DNA of 64,000 nt. It comes from JAWLDA01 sp041686855 (lineage in GTDB: Bacteria > Bacillota > Limnochordia > DTU080 > RSA5). The position numbers and the translations under genes are program-made. Of the stretch, positions 32,579 to 41,500 are shown piece by piece. Below the pieces are notes generated by a model. It was given only the letters and a program-made list of their open reading frames with translations. It was not told the origin of the DNA and ran no database searches. Every line of letters starts with the position of its first letter. Positions within the stretch are counted from its first letter, which is position 1. The DNA is taken from positions 248,001-312,000 of the forward strand of contig JAWLDA010000003.1 in NCBI GenBank assembly GCA_041686855.1, read 5' to 3'.

Positions 32579-34120
32579 CTAATCGACCACAAGCGTGTAG
32601 GAGTACGGTTCCCAGAGCGCTCTGGCGCCGAGCAACTGCCCGAATTGGATCGGCAAGTAAAGTCGTCCGTCGTGTTCTATCGCCGCCGGATCAAAATCGA
32701 CGACACGACCGTCAATAAACCAGTCACCGCCGCGCGTGTCTCCCACTATAAACCTGAATCCACGCACGCCTGATACGCGTCCCGATTCTGCATCCCATCG
32801 GAGCGTCACACCTGCTAAATGACGCCAATCGTCTGCGCTGATGTAAATCGTATCTGCCCGGGTTAACGGTGGATGTTTGAGTTGGATCTCCCTACCTCGA
32901 TACACGACTCGAACGTACCCAACTGGACGGGGCCGCAAAAGGGCAAATCCCGTTTCTGAGACGATTACCCCGGCTGAGCCCACCGGAGGAAACGCGGCTT
33001 GTACCACTGGCCTTAGCGAAGTGCTAAGTGATTGGAGCTTTCTTACAGTTGGTAAGATGCGCCACGAAGCAATGCCCTCATCATACCCTTGTATGACTTG
33101 ATAGCCGCCGGTCTCTCGACTCAATCTCCCCACGCCAAGTAGTTGAGCGTACGGCTCCGGCCATTGCAGTGGAGCGGACGTAGCGCTCATCCTCCCGACT
33201 TCGGAGTTCCACTCGTATAGATAGACTAAGTTTTGCGCGGTGAGCACAGCAATTTGGTCCCAGGGGTCACTGCTGAAAGGACCCACAAATAAACCGATGT
33301 GTCCACCCCAGAGGTAGTTCTCCCAAACCTGAACAAGGCTCCCTTCATCGGCGGGAGCTTCGTCAATGTCAGTGTTGGATTGGGCGGCTGGAACACTAGA
33401 AACGTCGCTAGACGGGATCGGAGACTCCCAGCGGAATATGAGGACCTGATCGCGCCCTCGGCTAATCACAAGCTCTTCTTTGCCGTCGCCCACGATGTGC
33501 CCCACGGCGATCGCCTGCACTCCGCGTCCGACCGAACCCAGATTCACCTCACGATACCCTTCTCGAGTCCAGCGGTAAACGCTTAAACGTCCGCTCCGGG
33601 TGCGGATGGCCACGTCGAGTTCGCCATCTTCATCCATATTAAATGGAAGCACCTCTTCAACGTGATCCCAGACCAGACCAATGCGGTGTCGCTGCTCCCA
33701 CGTCCCACTCTCCACGTCGACGCGAAAGATGTGGACGACTCCGGGGGAGGCCGTGCCAACCCATACGTCTACTAACGATCCGATGCCTAGAGTCTCTAAG
33801 GTGACGGATGTTGGAATATGAGGGAGCTCGTCAATCACACTGATGAATTTAGGCCCCTCATCCAAAAGGGTGTATAACGTGACGCGATTGTCATTAAGCG
33901 TTGCTAAGATGGGAGCCTCGCTCCCACGGAGAGTGGCCGTCGCTGCATCCGCGATCGGACTGGTGGCTTCATGTCGCCACATTTCTACCCACACTGTTTC
34001 GGCGGCGCGTCCGGGTTGGGCCGTGACGAGCGAGAGAATGAGAGCGCACTCGAAGATAGCAAGCGTTGCATAGATAGGAAGAAGTCTCGAAGAACGCATG
34101 ATCCGACATTCGTTATGCAC
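32579..34120 (-). CDS. Secreted beta-propeller protein with C-terminal copper-amine-oxidase-N-like domain
   Basis: A 513-residue exported protein. After a signal peptide (about residues 8-40, ending in a cluster before ETVWVEMW) come FG-GAP/VCBS-like repeats forming a probable propeller (about 50-360; DEDGELDVAIRTRSGRLSVYRW, VGDGKEELVISRGRDQVLIFRW). These end in a two-part stalk-type domain (about 395-512: REIQLKHPPLTRADTIYISADDW, HDGRLYLPIQFGQLLGA), as in 'copper amine oxidase N-terminal' wall domains, which have no copper site. Cell-surface attachment is inferred. GTG 34120 is chosen because GGAGAG lies eight bases upstream. Confidence 0.7.
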   Translation of the reverse strand: MHNECRIMRSSRLLPIYATLAIFECALILSLVTAQPGRAAETVWVEMWRHEATSPIADAATATLRGSEAPILATLNDNRVTLYTLLDEGPKFISVIDELPHIPTSVTLETLGIGSLVDVWVGTASPGVVHIFRVDVESGTWEQRHRIGLVWDHVEEVLPFNMDEDGELDVAIRTRSGRLSVYRWTREGYREVNLGSVGRGVQAIAVGHIVGDGKEELVISRGRDQVLIFRWESPIPSSDVSSVPAAQSNTDIDEAPADEGSLVQVWENYLWGGHIGLFVGPFSSDPWDQIAVLTAQNLVYLYEWNSEVGRMSATSAPLQWPEPYAQLLGVGRLSRETGGYQVIQGYDEGIASWRILPTVRKLQSLSTSLRPVVQAAFPPVGSAGVIVSETGFALLRPRPVGYVRVVYRGREIQLKHPPLTRADTIYISADDWRHLAGVTLRWDAESGRVSGVRGFRFIVGDTRGGDWFIDGRVVDFDPAAIEHDGRLYLPIQFGQLLGARALWEPYSYTLVVD

Positions 34121-34168
34121 GAAACTCTCTCCTTCATCCCCTGCAAGGTGTGCCGACGTAGCGTAGTC

Positions 34169-35356
34169 TTAGGTCTCTAAGCCCCGCAGAGCAAAGAGGC
34201 CAAGTGTCGGTATCGTGCCATACGCCACCACGATTAAGCTCCGCTTCAGCGGCTCATCCAGCATCCCGCCTCCCAAAAGAAGGAAGCCGGCCAGCCCCGC
34301 CAGTCGGCCGATATTGAGCGGAACCTCACGTGCGACCATATACTCCACACGATGATCGGCCGACTTGGGATCAGCATCGATCAAATCAAAAAAGAGAGCC
34401 CCAAAAGGGATGGAGTAAATGGGAAACGCGATCGATTCCAGGAGACCAAAGATGGAAAGACCGACGACATTGGGAAGGAGGGCAAGGCTGACGACCCCAA
34501 CGCTCGAAGCGACTTGTCCCCACATCATGGCCCGCTTACGCATTTGTGGCCCGATTCTTCGGGCCACTATGAACGACGTGGCAAAGGTGACACTCCCAGT
34601 AAGGAGTGAGTAAACACCGATTCCAAATTCCGAACCTGTCACTTCATATAGTATGACGCCGATTAAAAAGACGAAGACACCATGGCGGGCTCCATTTAGA
34701 AAGTGAATAAGAGAGAACCTGCTCCAGTTCGGCCGAACTGACGCTGGTATGATGGCAGGACGTAATGTAAACTGGCCGTCCGCGTTTCGAGTGTACAGTT
34801 TCATGCTAATGAAGATCGTCACAACGAAGAGCCCCAGCGAACCGGCGAACAGGTAGGTGTACCCAATCGTCGATGGAAACTGTAGAATGAACCAACCCGC
34901 GAGGAAGGGCGCGACCGTCATCGCCAGCGAGTTGAAGACGGAGAACAGGCCGTGGAAGTAATCGACATTCCACTGATCCGTGAGGTCGTACGACAGTACA
35001 TTGCTGCCTAGCCAGTAAAAGCCGGTCCCCACCCCAAGGAGGAGTCCTAATCGCGGAAGGTGGAGGCCGGCATCTGACTTAAAGAGCAATACGGCGGCAA
35101 AGAAGAGCGCGTGCAAGAAAATTCCAATGCGTAGGCATCGGGTTCGGTCGGTCACCTCGGCAAACTTCCCTGCCAGCAGGCTCCCAATCATCAGTCCCAC
35201 GAATTGATACACATGGTACCATGCCACGGTGATCAGCGACTCGCTCGTCTTCCAAAGAAAGATGCTTACATACGTGTTTGACAGGTTGATGCCGAAGAGA
35301 AAGAGAGCGTTGACGCTCAACGTCAACTTGCCACCCGGACCTAGACGACCCTTCAT
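34169..35356 (-). CDS. MFS transporter
   Basis: A 395-residue protein with twelve predicted helices. Family signatures include the loop 2-3 motif AGKFAEVTDRTRCLRIG and the matching second-half loop VARRIGPQMRKRAMMWG. It resembles the YqgE-type MFS proteins of Bacillota rather than a drug pump with known substrates. The substrate cannot be assigned. It is flanked by unrelated genes and probably transcribed alone or with the gene ending at 32579. Confidence 0.85.
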   Translation of the reverse strand: MKGRLGPGGKLTLSVNALFLFGINLSNTYVSIFLWKTSESLITVAWYHVYQFVGLMIGSLLAGKFAEVTDRTRCLRIGIFLHALFFAAVLLFKSDAGLHLPRLGLLLGVGTGFYWLGSNVLSYDLTDQWNVDYFHGLFSVFNSLAMTVAPFLAGWFILQFPSTIGYTYLFAGSLGLFVVTIFISMKLYTRNADGQFTLRPAIIPASVRPNWSRFSLIHFLNGARHGVFVFLIGVILYEVTGSEFGIGVYSLLTGSVTFATSFIVARRIGPQMRKRAMMWGQVASSVGVVSLALLPNVVGLSIFGLLESIAFPIYSIPFGALFFDLIDADPKSADHRVEYMVAREVPLNIGRLAGLAGFLLLGGGMLDEPLKRSLIVVAYGTIPTLGLFALRGLET

Positions 35357-35398
35357 TGCGGAGAACCCACCTCAGTGGGTAGCCTGCCCAATCAATGG

Positions 35399-35851
35399 TT
35401 AGACATTGCTCTCTTCGGCCTGGGATTTGATACCCTGAAGCATTTTGTCGATGTTCATCTCCATCGCCTTTTTTAAGACCGGATTAAAGAGTGAATCCAA
35501 CATCGGCACACCCAACTCAGCGTCGCACGTCAACTCGACTCGTACGCTCTCGTTATCGAGAGGGATAAAACGCCACTCTCCCTCAAACTTCTTGATGTCG
35601 CCCTCAATTTGGGTGTAGCGGATGCTCGGTTTTGCATCGTCAAACTCATCTCGCTCCGTCCAGCGGAAATCGCGTCCAATCACGTGAACTCGCCAGCGCG
35701 TGGTCATAGAGCTCTCTTGTCGATCGATGACGGTAACTTCACGAACGTCGGGCATGTACTGCGGAAAGGCCTCCATGTTCTTGGCCAGCTCGTACACCTT
35801 AGACGGATCGGCTACAACGGTGATGGAACGTTCAATATAAGGCACGGACAC
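35399..35851 (-). CDS. SRPBCC (START/COQ10-like) protein
   Basis: A 150-residue helix-grip protein with a hydrophobic cavity. The signature IERSITVVADPSKVYELAKNMEAFPQYMPDV and the strand pairs RYTQIEGDIKKFEGEWRF and VELTCDAELGVP fit the polyketide-cyclase/COQ10-like subgroup that binds lipids or aromatic molecules. The ligand is unknown. The start is GTG 35851 (GGGAGAG five bases upstream) or GTG 35845. Confidence 0.82.
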   Translation of the reverse strand: MSVPYIERSITVVADPSKVYELAKNMEAFPQYMPDVREVTVIDRQESSMTTRWRVHVIGRDFRWTERDEFDDAKPSIRYTQIEGDIKKFEGEWRFIPLDNESVRVELTCDAELGVPMLDSLFNPVLKKAMEMNIDKMLQGIKSQAEESNV

Positions 35852-35905
35852 TCACTCTCCCACAACGTGGTAAGGTAACGGTTCAACGACGTCAGCGGTG
35901 CTGAT

Positions 35906-37171
35906 TTACGAGTACCCCATCACTGACCGGGCTTGAGCAAACGCGTGATCCAAAGCTTGGACCACCCGCTCGATCTGGGCCTCGCTGATGACGAGCGGGG
36001 GCTCCAACCGCACGGTCTGGGGATTGTTGAACGAGAAACCGACGAGGATTCGTTGGTCAATCATATCGGCTAAAACGACCCCTCCGTGGCCCGCTTCGAC
36101 AAAGTCCATCGCAATCATGAGGCCTTGGCCGCGCACGGCCCCGACAACGTCGGGATACGTCTGGGCGAGCTGTTCGATCTCGGCTTTGAGTCGAGCGCCT
36201 AGCTCTCTGGAACGCTCCACGAGACCTTCTTCTTGAATCACGTCGATCGTTGCGCACCCGGCTGCGAACGCAGCGTGACTCTCTATCGTCGTGCTGTGAA
36301 GGTACGGATCCTCAATGAGAGGGGCCCAGGCGCGTTCGTTGCCGACAAACGCCGCCAGCGACATCACGCCTCCACCCAACGCCTTTGCGAGGGCCATCAG
36401 ATCGGGCGCAACTCCATCGTGATCACATCCAAACATCTCACCGGTCCGGCCTAGCCCCGTCTGTACCTCGTCGATGATCAGTAGTGCGCCCCAGTGATCA
36501 CAAAGCGCCCGCAATTCACGCAGGTACCCTTCGGGTGGGATGACCACTCCCGCTTCCCCTTGAATAGGCTCGACGATCACTGCAGCAGTCTTCTCAGAGA
36601 TAACCTGCCTCACCGCCTCGGTATCGCCGTAGGGCACATGAACGAATCCCGGCACTAACGGTTCAAAGGGTCGTTTAAAATGATCGCGTCCCGAAGCGGA
36701 GAGGGCGCCGAGTGTCTTTCCGTGGAATGCTCCATGCGTCGAAATGATCTCCTGGCGTCCCGTGGAGGCCCGCGCCAGCTTTAGGGTGCCTTCTACCGCC
36801 GCTGCACCGCTGTGGACCGGAAAGACATAGCTGATTCCGCTCGGCGTGATGGAGGCTAAGCGTTCTGCGAGTTCAGCCAGGGGTTTCGAGAGGAGGAAGC
36901 GAGTCGACAGAGGCATTTTGCCTAGATGGCGTTGAACGGCTTCGACCACCTTTGGATGGGAGTGACCGACATTAAACACGCCAAAGCTGCCCAAGCAGTC
37001 GAGATACTCGGTACCATCCTCCGTTTTGATAATGCATCCCTTCGCCTCCGCCTCTATTTTGTCGAGGCTCATCAACGATGCGAGGCGAAAGCGACCGGGG
37101 TTAACATACCGGCGATAGAGATCACTCACTCGCTCCGTCTCCCGCGCGGCTTCGATACCGATTTCGTCCAT
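35906..37171 (-). CDS. Class III (acetylornithine/putrescine-type) aminotransferase
   Basis: A 421-residue PLP-dependent omega-aminotransferase. Visible motifs: LDCLGSFGVFNVGHSHPKVVEA, HSGAAAVEGTLKLAR, HGAFHGKTLGALSASG, EPIQGEAGVVIPP, the cofactor Asp in LLIIDEVQTGLGRTG and the Schiff-base lysine in LMALAKALGGG. Sequence flavour is closest to putrescine aminotransferases. Together with speD in this window that hints at polyamine metabolism, but acetylornithine or other amines remain possible. ATG 37171 is chosen because AGGAG precedes it by nine bases; the frame is open to 37195. Confidence 0.88.
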   Translation of the reverse strand: MDEIGIEAARETERVSDLYRRYVNPGRFRLASLMSLDKIEAEAKGCIIKTEDGTEYLDCLGSFGVFNVGHSHPKVVEAVQRHLGKMPLSTRFLLSKPLAELAERLASITPSGISYVFPVHSGAAAVEGTLKLARASTGRQEIISTHGAFHGKTLGALSASGRDHFKRPFEPLVPGFVHVPYGDTEAVRQVISEKTAAVIVEPIQGEAGVVIPPEGYLRELRALCDHWGALLIIDEVQTGLGRTGEMFGCDHDGVAPDLMALAKALGGGVMSLAAFVGNERAWAPLIEDPYLHSTTIESHAAFAAGCATIDVIQEEGLVERSRELGARLKAEIEQLAQTYPDVVGAVRGQGLMIAMDFVEAGHGGVVLADMIDQRILVGFSFNNPQTVRLEPPLVISEAQIERVVQALDHAFAQARSVMGYS

Positions 37172-37346
37172 CGAATTCACTCCTAACACTTCCAATTGTA
37201 CACCGCTTAATCAAGGCTTGTCACAACGAGGTTGCCAAAATCGGGACAGGCACTTTGGCAGGCGTCACGGCCACCATTGGAGAAGCAACTTTGGAATCTC
37301 GAAAGCGTCAAAGAAAACAAGCCCCCAAAATGAGGCTCATTCTGAA

Positions 37347-38531
37347 ATGGCAAATACGACGAACAGTCAATGTACAGCGGCGCCTCAATCCGAGCGCCCA
37401 TCAATGAGTAATGGCGGTCGTCGATCCGACTCTCGGATGACGTGGGCGTTTATCGTCCTCTGGGCTATGGCCTTCATCGCATCGGCGTTCATCATATCGA
37501 GCGGTTGGACGTTCCCTGCTTCCTTCGCGACTCGAGTTATCTACACTCTACTCGTCCTTTGGTTCCTCGCAAACGCATATGTTTGGCTCTCCCCGACCCT
37601 GCGATTAAACTTGATCGAACGCCGCGGCCCTCTGCTTGGATTTGGTTTCGCCTTTGCAGCCGCGCTCCTCAGCTCAGTCGGTGACGGGCTCACTCTAGGG
37701 TTCGTACAGGGAGTCGGACTCTTCTTTTGGCGTCTACTTCTTTTATCCCTTCCGTTTGCACTCCCTTTTATCCTTAAACCCACTGCCTACCCGCATCACC
37801 TTGATCTCGGTGTCGTGGCGTACGCACTCGCGCTTCCGCACCTTCCCGGATTTTCGGGAGACTGGATCACCCTCCCGGCAGTAACGCATCCAGGACTCTT
37901 TGCTCTAACCTCTGCCGCAGAGAGCGGCGGCGCCGCATTGGGAGTCGGGACATTGAGTGCGCTGGCGCTGATCGGGACGTATTTTTACGCCACACGTACT
38001 TGGAGCGCGGCCCCTCTTGACCTACGAGTACGCGCTGGTGATCTCCGTCACGCCGGACTCACCGCTCTTTTCGCGGTCGTCGGTTGGTCCGGCGGCGTGG
38101 CTGTAACCGCCTTAACGACTGCCGATGACGTCGTCGGTACTTTGGCCCACAGCGTGCCGACGCGGGACCTATTTGGACTAGGCGGCGTTGCGGAAGTCTT
38201 TACACACTTGCTCATGGCCCTGGGCCTCGCGGCCTTATTCGAATCGGTCGTCTTTCGAGGCCTCATTCAATCGGGGTGGCCCTACTGGTTAAGTAGAGGG
38301 ACGACGTCTCTAAAGAGCGGAGCCGTGTCCGTGGTCGGCGCGGTGGTGGCGGCCATATTGCACGCGACCATCGGCGTTTATGGCCTTGGCGGTCTCGTCT
38401 CCCTCGGATTTGCCCTCGGGTTAACGTTCGCCTATCGGCGCGTGGGGCGACTCCTGCCGACGGCGACAGGGCATGCGTTCGCTCTCCTCATTTTGGCCTT
38501 GCTTGGAGCATTCTTCGGCAGAGTTGGTTAG
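37347..38531 (+). CDS. CPBP-family membrane protease homologue with degenerate active site
   Basis: A hydrophobic protein of about 394 residues with around ten helices; residues 1-30 are polar. The C-terminal 130 residues look like the CPBP (Abi/Rce1) domain. Motif 1 reads ESVVFRG, where EExxxR is expected, so the second Glu is replaced by Ser. The motif 2 His is present in AAILHATIG and the motif 3 His in ATGHAFALL, but the following Asn/Asp is absent. It may be inactive or a divergent subfamily. The start is uncertain: ATG 37347 has GAGG 11 bases upstream, and ATG 37404 and 37437 are alternatives. Confidence 0.72.
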   Translation: MANTTNSQCTAAPQSERPSMSNGGRRSDSRMTWAFIVLWAMAFIASAFIISSGWTFPASFATRVIYTLLVLWFLANAYVWLSPTLRLNLIERRGPLLGFGFAFAAALLSSVGDGLTLGFVQGVGLFFWRLLLLSLPFALPFILKPTAYPHHLDLGVVAYALALPHLPGFSGDWITLPAVTHPGLFALTSAAESGGAALGVGTLSALALIGTYFYATRTWSAAPLDLRVRAGDLRHAGLTALFAVVGWSGGVAVTALTTADDVVGTLAHSVPTRDLFGLGGVAEVFTHLLMALGLAALFESVVFRGLIQSGWPYWLSRGTTSLKSGAVSVVGAVVAAILHATIGVYGLGGLVSLGFALGLTFAYRRVGRLLPTATGHAFALLILALLGAFFGRVG

Positions 38532-38569
38532 CCGGCTAAACCTGCGATCCGAATAAACCTACGCTGGTC

Positions 38570-38881
38570 TCAAACGTCGCGCCGTTCGATACGGTACTCC
38601 CGTTCCAACACACCGAGGTCGCGCGGCCCTTGCTCATCTCCCAACGCTTCCGCGCCTGCGGCGAGCACCGCCACTTCTCGCCGCGCAAAGCGTTCTTCAT
38701 CGTAGCCTTCTCCCCATTCGCCCATTACGAGCAGATAACCAAACTCACCGTCGGGACGAATCACCCGAAGCACCCTTATGAGTCGGACCGTCGGGTGCGG
38801 CACTACATCGCCTGGATACTCGTATAACACGTCTCCTGGAATCTGTTCGTAATTGACGAGCACGCCACGTGACTCATCCAT
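38570..38881 (-). CDS. Hypothetical protein
   Basis: A 103-residue acidic, soluble protein I do not recognise. It has an N-terminal hydrophobic beta stretch (VRLIRVLRVIRPDGEFGYLLVMGEWGEGYDEERF) and a charged C-terminus ending in a basic EREYRIERRDV. ATG 38881 has GGGAG eight bases upstream and lies four bases after the thiI stop, so it is probably cotranscribed with thiI. It could be an accessory to thiolation, but only the position supports that. Confidence 0.6.
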   Translation of the reverse strand: MDESRGVLVNYEQIPGDVLYEYPGDVVPHPTVRLIRVLRVIRPDGEFGYLLVMGEWGEGYDEERFARREVAVLAAGAEALGDEQGPRDLGVLEREYRIERRDV

Positions 38882-38885
38882 CCGC

Positions 38886-40082
38886 TCACTCCCGGACAAT
38901 GCGCACAACTCCTTCGACAGCCTCACTCACGAGCCGTTGAATGTCCAGGGCCTTCTCTGCCGCCTCAGCCCGGTCGACTCGGGGCTTCGTCTCCGGGTGC
39001 TTCGGCACAAAAAGCGTACAGCAATCTTCATAAGGTAACACCGAGGTATCGTAAGCACCGATACGCTCCGATAGCGCCACAATCTCTGACTTGTCCATGG
39101 AGACCAGTGGGCGCAAGACCGGCAGGTTGGTCACCGCATTGATCGTCTGCATACTCTCCAGTGTTTGGCTGGCTACCTGACCCACGCTCTCTCCCGTGAT
39201 GAGAGCCGGAATCCCTTTCGCGTCAGCCAATCGCGTGGCAATCCGCAACATCATTCGGCGCATGAGGGTGATGACCATCGCTTCAGGTGCCGCGTCCCGG
39301 ATCGCCTCTTGAATCGGGGTGAAGCGAACAACATGGGTTGGAATCGGCTCTGGACTGTAACGCCCGAGGATGGAGGCCAATTCAAGTACCTTCTCTTTCG
39401 ACCGTTCACTGGTATACGGAGGGGAATGGAAGTGGATCGCCTCGAGACGGATTCCCCGTTTCATTGCCAACCAGCCCGCGACCGGAGAATCGATACCGCC
39501 GGATAGTAACAAGAGGCCCCGACTGCTGCTGCCAATTGGCAGTCCACCGGGACCCGCAATGATCTGTGTGTAGGCGTACACCGCACTCTCCCGCACCTCG
39601 ACAAAGAGCGTAATATCAGGCGTGTGGACGTCGACATCGAGCTCTTGGGCGGACTGTAGGATGCGAGCACCGAGCGAAGCGTTGATCTCTGGCGTTCGGT
39701 GCGGGAAACGCTTGTTGGGCCGGCGGGTCTCCACCTTAAACGTACGAGGGGCCCGCGCCATCGACTCCGCTCCCAGAGTCACAATCGCAGGCGCCGCCTC
39801 TTCGACGGTTGAAAGATCGAGGCCCAGACGGACGGCCGGGCTAACCGAAACGATGCCGAAGACCGAAGCGAGCCGCTTTACCATCTCTCCAAGGTCAAAG
39901 TCGTTTGGTCCCATACTCCGCGGAAGAGTGACAATGAGACGTCCGTACTCTTTGCTGACTCGGATCCCTTGAAAGGAAGAGAGCGCACGGCGAATCGCTT
40001 GCATCAACTGCCCCTCAAACGCGGGACGATTGCGCCCTTTCAAGCCTATCTCGCCGAAGCGGACGAGAATGACGTCGTACAT
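38886..40082 (-). CDS. thiI: tRNA 4-thiouridine synthetase / thiazole sulfur carrier ThiI
   Basis: Adds sulfur to U8 of tRNAs and can feed thiazole synthesis. The 398-residue protein starts with the ferredoxin-like/THUMP region (VRFGEIGLKGRNR ... RTFKVETRRPNKRFPHRTPEIN). The PP-loop adenylation domain SGGIDSPVAGWLAMKRG follows, and then the conserved C-terminal PYEDCCTLFVPKHPETKP with its cysteines. It lacks the rhodanese domain of the E. coli protein, as usual in Bacillota, so the partner cysteine desulfurase upstream likely delivers sulfur. ATG 40082 follows GAGGTG. Confidence 0.96.
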   Translation of the reverse strand: MYDVILVRFGEIGLKGRNRPAFEGQLMQAIRRALSSFQGIRVSKEYGRLIVTLPRSMGPNDFDLGEMVKRLASVFGIVSVSPAVRLGLDLSTVEEAAPAIVTLGAESMARAPRTFKVETRRPNKRFPHRTPEINASLGARILQSAQELDVDVHTPDITLFVEVRESAVYAYTQIIAGPGGLPIGSSSRGLLLLSGGIDSPVAGWLAMKRGIRLEAIHFHSPPYTSERSKEKVLELASILGRYSPEPIPTHVVRFTPIQEAIRDAAPEAMVITLMRRMMLRIATRLADAKGIPALITGESVGQVASQTLESMQTINAVTNLPVLRPLVSMDKSEIVALSERIGAYDTSVLPYEDCCTLFVPKHPETKPRVDRAEAAEKALDIQRLVSEAVEGVVRIVRE

Positions 40083-40116
40083 CACTTCGCACCTCATTCA
40101 CCTAAAAATCGAACGT

Positions 40117-41271
40117 TTAAGCGCGTAAACTCGACCGCAATTCCGCTACGACATCACGCAGAATCCGGGCTCCCTTCATCACCTCATCCTCAGTCGACAT
40201 GTAGGAGAGACTCACGCGAATGGAGGACTCGAGCCTTGCAGGTTGGACCTTCATAGCCTGTAGCACATGGCTCGCTTCTCCATGCTTCGAGGAGCACGCA
40301 GATCCTGTAGAGACGTATACACCGCGTTCACTCAAAGCGTGCAAGAGTACCTCACCCCGTACGCCGGGAAACGAGAGGTTGACGATGTGACTAGCGCAAT
40401 CCACACCTTCTGGACCATTCACATAGGTATCCGACACGCCCGCAAGCGCCTCGATGAAGCGAGCTTTCAACTGGGAGAGCCGCTCGGCGTATGCTTGGGC
40501 GCCCACGATCCGAACAGCAGTCCCAAGTCCGACAATGCCCGGCACATTCTCGGTCCCGGACCGAAGACCGCGCTCGTGCTCACCTCCGCCAAATAGCGGG
40601 AGCACCTTCACCCCGCGGCGCACGTAGAGGGCTCCGACCCCTTTAGGCGCATGAATCTTATGACCGCTCAACGTAAAGAGATCAATCCCCAGGTGCTGTG
40701 GCACGATAGGCACCTTTAGGAACCCTTGCACCCCGTCCACGTGAAAGATTACGTCGTCTTTCACTGCGCGGATCGCCCGGCCAATCGCTTGTAGCGGTTG
40801 AATGGAGCCAACCTCATTATTGACGGCCATAACGCTCACAACCGATGTCTGTGCGCCCACCGCCCGCGCGACGCTCTCTGGATGAATGCGACCTTCACCG
40901 TCAGGGTCGACGAAGGTGACTCGAAACCCTTCCACCTCCAAATCTCGGCACGCTGTCAACACGGACGAATGTTCAATCGTCGTGGTCACGATGTGCTGTC
41001 CTCGACGGCTCGCCCCACGAGCGGCGCCCTTAATGGCTAAGTGGTTCCCTTCTGTTCCACCGGACGTGAAGTAAACCTCACGCTCCTCAACACCGAGCGC
41101 TGAGGCCACTCGCCGGCGTGCCTCCCTTACGAGTCGCTCGGCTTCAAGCCCCTTGCGATGGAGTGAGGAAGGATTCCCGTACCCTTGAACCAGACTCTCC
41201 GTCACTGCGGACACAACTTCAGGAAGAGCCTTAGTCGTAGCAGCGCTATCCAGGTAAATTTCGTCATTCAT
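40117..41271 (-). CDS. Cysteine desulfurase (NifS/IscS-type), ThiI partner
   Basis: Removes sulfur from cysteine as an enzyme-bound persulfide. The 384-residue PLP enzyme has His101 in TTIEHSSVL, the PLP lysine Lys205 in LSGHKIHAPKG and the nucleophile Cys326 in STGSACSSKHGEAS, the group I loop form. It is followed 34 bases later by thiI, the standard pairing for tRNA thiolation in Bacillota (as NifZ-ThiI in B. subtilis). No iscU or sufU is nearby. The gene starts at ATG 41271. Confidence 0.94.
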   Translation of the reverse strand: MNDEIYLDSAATTKALPEVVSAVTESLVQGYGNPSSLHRKGLEAERLVREARRRVASALGVEEREVYFTSGGTEGNHLAIKGAARGASRRGQHIVTTTIEHSSVLTACRDLEVEGFRVTFVDPDGEGRIHPESVARAVGAQTSVVSVMAVNNEVGSIQPLQAIGRAIRAVKDDVIFHVDGVQGFLKVPIVPQHLGIDLFTLSGHKIHAPKGVGALYVRRGVKVLPLFGGGEHERGLRSGTENVPGIVGLGTAVRIVGAQAYAERLSQLKARFIEALAGVSDTYVNGPEGVDCASHIVNLSFPGVRGEVLLHALSERGVYVSTGSACSSKHGEASHVLQAMKVQPARLESSIRVSLSYMSTEDEVMKGARILRDVVAELRSSLRA

Positions 41272-41374
41272 TGATCGTCATCCCAACGTCTCTCGGGTAG
41301 TTGTTAAACCGGGTGATCCATTGGTGGGCGCTCCTCGGTCCTTATTGTGAGTGTACACGTGAGTGCCTCGGTCG

Positions 41375-41422
41375 CGCAAAAGAGAAGACGCCTCACGTTA
41401 GAACTCCGAAGGCGCCCTCTCT
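41375..41422 (-). terminator. Terminator of the envelope operon
   Basis: Stem AGAGAGGGCGCCT/AGGCGTCTTCTCT on the minus strand (complement of 41410-41422 and 41381-41393, with mismatches), followed by TTTTG. It lies about 80 bases after the SLH gene. Confidence 0.65.
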
Positions 41423-41500
41423 ACAGTATCTCCAGAATTACGTCGGCTCGATCCCGGCATTCTCCAAGACGAGCCCCTCGGAGTGCAGGGAACTAAGCTG

